NCBI GenBank assembly: GCA_028023455.1
Contig: JAQFVV010012420.1
Location: forward strand, 374,001 to 438,000
Length of the DNA: 64,000 nucleotides
DNA from: Epiperipatus broadwayi
Lineage: Eukaryota; Onychophora; Udeonychophora; Euonychophora; Peripatidae
Reading direction: 5' to 3'
A program made the position numbers and the translations under genes. Shown here in pieces: positions 61,213 through 64,000 of this stretch (positions are counted from its first letter, which is position 1; the number at the start of each line of letters is the position of its first letter). A model generated the notes under the pieces. The model was not told where the DNA came from. It was given only the letters and a program-made list of their open reading frames with translations, and searched no databases.

Positions 61213-62516
61213 TATCATATACATATTCACATCTTTAACACCCAATATTTCAATCACTTTTCCTTATAGTCATTTTCAAGGATCTCTAAAAATACATATT
61301 TACATCATTATTACAAAACAAAATATATAAAATTGTATATACCCATATCATAAAAAACATTTCTCTTCCATCTATCAATACATCTTTTTATCTACATATT
61401 ACATTATATAATTTACACTTCTTCACTTTCCACATTTTTTCCTTTTACATGCACATTTCTTTATATAAAAACATCAATATTTTTTCCTTATCATGTAATT
61501 TTAATTTGTTTTTATTTCGATATATCATTTACATAATTCATTCTATTCAAAATTGGTTTTTCTTTTTTTATATACAAACTTTCTTTTATCATTCTCTCTT
61601 TATATAATTTCACTTTGTACAACAGTCTTATCTTAAAATTTAAAAAAAAAAATATCCAAATTCTTTATTATGTATATTAACATTTGAATTTGTCACTTAA
61701 GTTGTTTTAACCTTGTATTTAATTTATTCTTTGATGTATGTATATATGTTACATTCTTATTTTATAATCTAAATACTCAATCCTAAAAATTCTATTCATG
61801 TTTTCAACATTCCTATTTTTGTTTCCTCTAATTTAATTTAAGAAATTAGATAAAAGAAACAAAAAATAGGAATGTTGAAAACTTGAATGGAATTTATAGG
61901 ATTGAGTGTTTAGATTATAAAAAAGATAATAGGAATGTAAAAAAATAGGTACAGCAAAGAATAAATTAAATACAAAGTTAAAACAACATTTAAGTGACAG
62001 AAATTCAAATGTTAATATACATAGTAAAGAATTTGGACATATAAAATTTAAGATAAGAATATTGGAAACAGTGAAATTATATAAAAAGAGAATTATAAAA
62101 GAAAGTTTGTATATAAAAAAGAAAAACCTATTTTGAATAAAATGAATTATGTAAATAATATATTGAAATAAAAACAAATTAAAATTACATAAAAAAGTAT
62201 TGGTTAAAGTAATAGGTTAAGAGTATAAAAAAAGCAATAAGAAAAAACTTGGAATTTTTATATAAAGAAATGTGCACGTAAAAGAAAAAAGTTTGGAGTA
62301 AAGAAGTGTAGATTATATAATGTAATATGTATGTAAAAAATGTATTGATAGATGAAAGAGAAATATTATTGTTTTTATAAGGGTATATACAATTTTATAA
62401 ATTAATTTTGCTTTGTAATAATAATAATGTAAATATGTATTTTTAGAGATCCTTGAAAATGAGTACAAAGAAAAAGTAGTCAAAATATTGGGTGCCAAAG
62501 ATGTGAATATGTATAT
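61213..62516. repeat. Giant foldback: two inverted copies, arms about 620-670 bp
   Basis: The left arm 61213-61834 pairs with 61843-62516 around an 8-nt loop. Near the centre, CATTCCTATTTTTGTTTC faces its complement. At the outside, CATATTCACATCTTTAACAC pairs with GATGTGAATATG and the adjacent bases. Arms differ by scattered substitutions and small indels. Outside the left arm, the minus strand shows AATAAAG followed by a poly(T/A) run (61178-61195), like the 3' end of a retroposon. The arms may therefore be two head-to-head copies of one element. The right arm stops where the array at 62517 begins. The frames at 61833-62543 are by-products. Confidence 0.9.
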
Positions 62517-62965
62517 TATAACGGACGGAACGATTCTCATCATACACCCCCCTAATACCTATCATACCAGTCACGCCAGTCCTAATTCAATCTTTAGCGG
62601 TGTGTAGTCCCACTACACATCGTGCATACACGTTGGTCGCCAGATATAATGGACAGAAAGATTCCCACTTAGATATATAGATCAGATTCAACAATCAGCT
62701 GGTTCGATCACAATGTATGACCAACTTACACAAAGTATTTATGTGATGATACACCTAGCTATCGAGCCCCAAACGTTACTGGCGCCAGATATAACGGATG
62801 GAACGATGACCACTAGCCCCAAAAGTTGACGACGCCAGATATAACGGACGGAATGATTACAACTAATCCCAAACATTGCTAACACCAGTATAATGGGCAG
62901 TACTCTTCATCAACAGTCATAAAGTAACCAAGCCCAATTATGGTGCACCAGATGTAATGGATGGT
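62517..62965 (-). repeat. Tandem array resembling LTR-end plus primer-binding-site junctions
   Basis: The core GCCAGATATAACGGA followed by CGGAACGAT-like sequence recurs, with variation, at about 62515, 62639, 62783, 62834, 62889 and 62947. The closest pair is about 51 bp apart. On the minus strand it reads as an LTR end (ATCCGTTATA), then TCTGGCGCCAGTAACG, then TTTGGGGCTCGA. That resembles an LTR terminus followed by a TGGCGCC-type tRNA primer site. No complete LTR is attached. Confidence 0.55.
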
Positions 62966-64000
62966 CAACTACTTTGCAAACTGTACTACTACTACTATGC
63001 AGATGTAGCAATATGGTGTGGGGGTAAGTTAATATGCTCTAATTTATTACCCCTAATGAAACAATATGCAAAGACCTACCAGGTTTAGAAGGGAAAAAAG
63101 TTGCATCCAACTATGTTCAGACTGTGGGTCATCTGATAGAGTGCTAATGAGAACCAATGATTGCATACCCTTTAATTGACTAACTCTATCCCTATTTAAT
63201 ACTATTAAATGCAATTTAGGTTAGTTCATCCACTTTCCCCTTTTTTAATTCTGTTATGCCCTAATATTCAAACCCAGAGAGAATATTGCTTTTGACTCCT
63301 TTAGCAGGTATGAACAGATACACATAGCAACACCTGCACCTATATATAGGCTACAACTAGCATTTATTATATTTGTTTTATTTTCAAGCTTTTATATGAT
63401 AAGAAAAATAGATGTGTATGCATGACTAATTGTTTATAGACTGTGGAATGTCAGGACAACTCAATAAACCAGAGACCGGAATAATACAAACTCTCAAACA
63501 TTTATTAACAATAATAAATATCAAGTATAACAACAATAATAATGATAAAAAAATATAAAAAATAATAATAATCATATGTACATGTGTCACATGTGAACCT
63601 CCACCATTTTACTAATTAATGATTATTATAATCCAACCCTTATACCCCAAGGTAGAAATCCACCTATGTCACTCATTCCCTACAAATCATAATTACATAG
63701 AAAAATAAACTTTAGTTATTTAATATCATTGAAATGTTGGCTAGCTAAATTATATATATGCAGATGTTAACAACCTATTTAACAAGTTTCCCCAATTTAT
63801 ATATATATGATAGAGACAGATACTAGTTGATTAGTCAAACATACTGGAAAATATATGTACAAGGTTAATCACAAAATAAAACATATAATATGTATTCTGT
63901 GTAAGTGTTGTAATTTAACCTATGAAAATAAATTTAGATAATCTTACCTCAATATTTATGTGGATAACCTGATGTGAAAGTGGGTGAACCTAAATTTTAT
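62966..64000. mobile_element. Possible incomplete LTR element running off the window end
   Basis: TTTAGGTTAGTTCATCCACT at about 63215-63234 is matched in inverted form by AGTGGGTGAACCTAAA at 63980-63995. The sequence TGTGGAATGTCAGGACAACT starts at about 63440 and looks like an LTR terminus. The balanced-composition stretch at 63040-63360 holds a CTATATATAGG box. The right boundary is outside the window, so the type cannot be settled. Confidence 0.3.

Noticed and set aside
1-64000. CRISPR arrays, bacterial operons or ribosomal RNA genes
   Set aside because: No regularly spaced short repeats, no rRNA-like sequence and no compact gene arrangement. The window is eukaryotic repeat-rich DNA.

Overview
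The window looks like gene-poor, strongly A+T-rich nuclear DNA from an invertebrate animal (composition judged by eye, not computed). Three things point to an animal. There is one recognisable host exon, on the minus strand at 55341-55530, matching the DNA/RNA helicase IGHMBP2 (SMUBP-2). Intron-scale DNA surrounds it. The repeats belong to metazoan families: RTE/BovB-type and other LINEs, a Penelope-like element, Ty3/Gypsy, hAT and Tigger elements, tRNA-derived SINEs, and hammerhead-ribozyme repeats. I cannot name the species. A mollusc such as a cephalopod, or an arachnid, would fit, but that is inference. Most open reading frames here are chance frames in A/T-rich sequence or relics of transposons.

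Layout. 1-600: decayed LINE reverse transcriptase tail. 2.8-4.2 kb: Ty3/Gypsy pol relic. 5.07-5.66 and 9.2-9.84 kb: a diverged direct repeat. 5.79-6.19 kb: hAT-type MITE with a perfect 8-bp target duplication. 6.5-8.0 kb: 5'-truncated RTE copy. 11.28-11.87 kb: a large palindrome carrying hammerhead ribozymes. 13.6-17 kb: a repeat family, one copy of which is split by a 1.75-kb insertion. 17.25-17.54 kb: Tigger-like transposase fragment. 19.2-19.44 kb: a TATA-led candidate first exon of unknown identity. 25.6-27.1 kb: LTR-like element. 29.48-30.02 kb: tandem hammerhead repeat. 31.6-31.96 kb: exact 170-bp tandem duplication. 32.19-32.48 kb: second hAT MITE. 33.45-37.38 kb: full-length RTE with an 11-bp target duplication, interrupted by a Penelope-like element with its own 18-bp duplication. 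38.75-40.8 kb: a second LINE type. 41.4-45.07 kb: Ty3/Gypsy pol relic with a 3' LTR, hosting a ribozyme-bearing hairpin. 46.5-47.9 kb: solo LTR. 51.5 and 52.3 kb: tRNA-Gly-derived SINEs. 55.3 kb: the IGHMBP2 exon. 57.8-58.6 kb: triplicated repeat. 61.2-62.5 kb: a 1.3-kb foldback. 62.5-63.0 kb: tandem array resembling LTR-end/primer-site junctions.

The most interesting system is a family of small repeats that combine a hammerhead ribozyme with a tRNA-like B-box. The best copy (11701-11760) has every conserved core base and three paired stems. Copies at 29.9 and 45.2 kb show compensatory base changes in the stems, which argues for past selection on RNA structure. One copy sits in a tandem (retrozyme-like) arrangement and another in a palindrome. 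A separate hairpin family has a hammerhead-like three-way junction in its loop (43.8 kb). The Penelope-like element's inverted termini carry a degenerate hammerhead too. These could be related through Penelope-type retrotransposition, but that link is inference.
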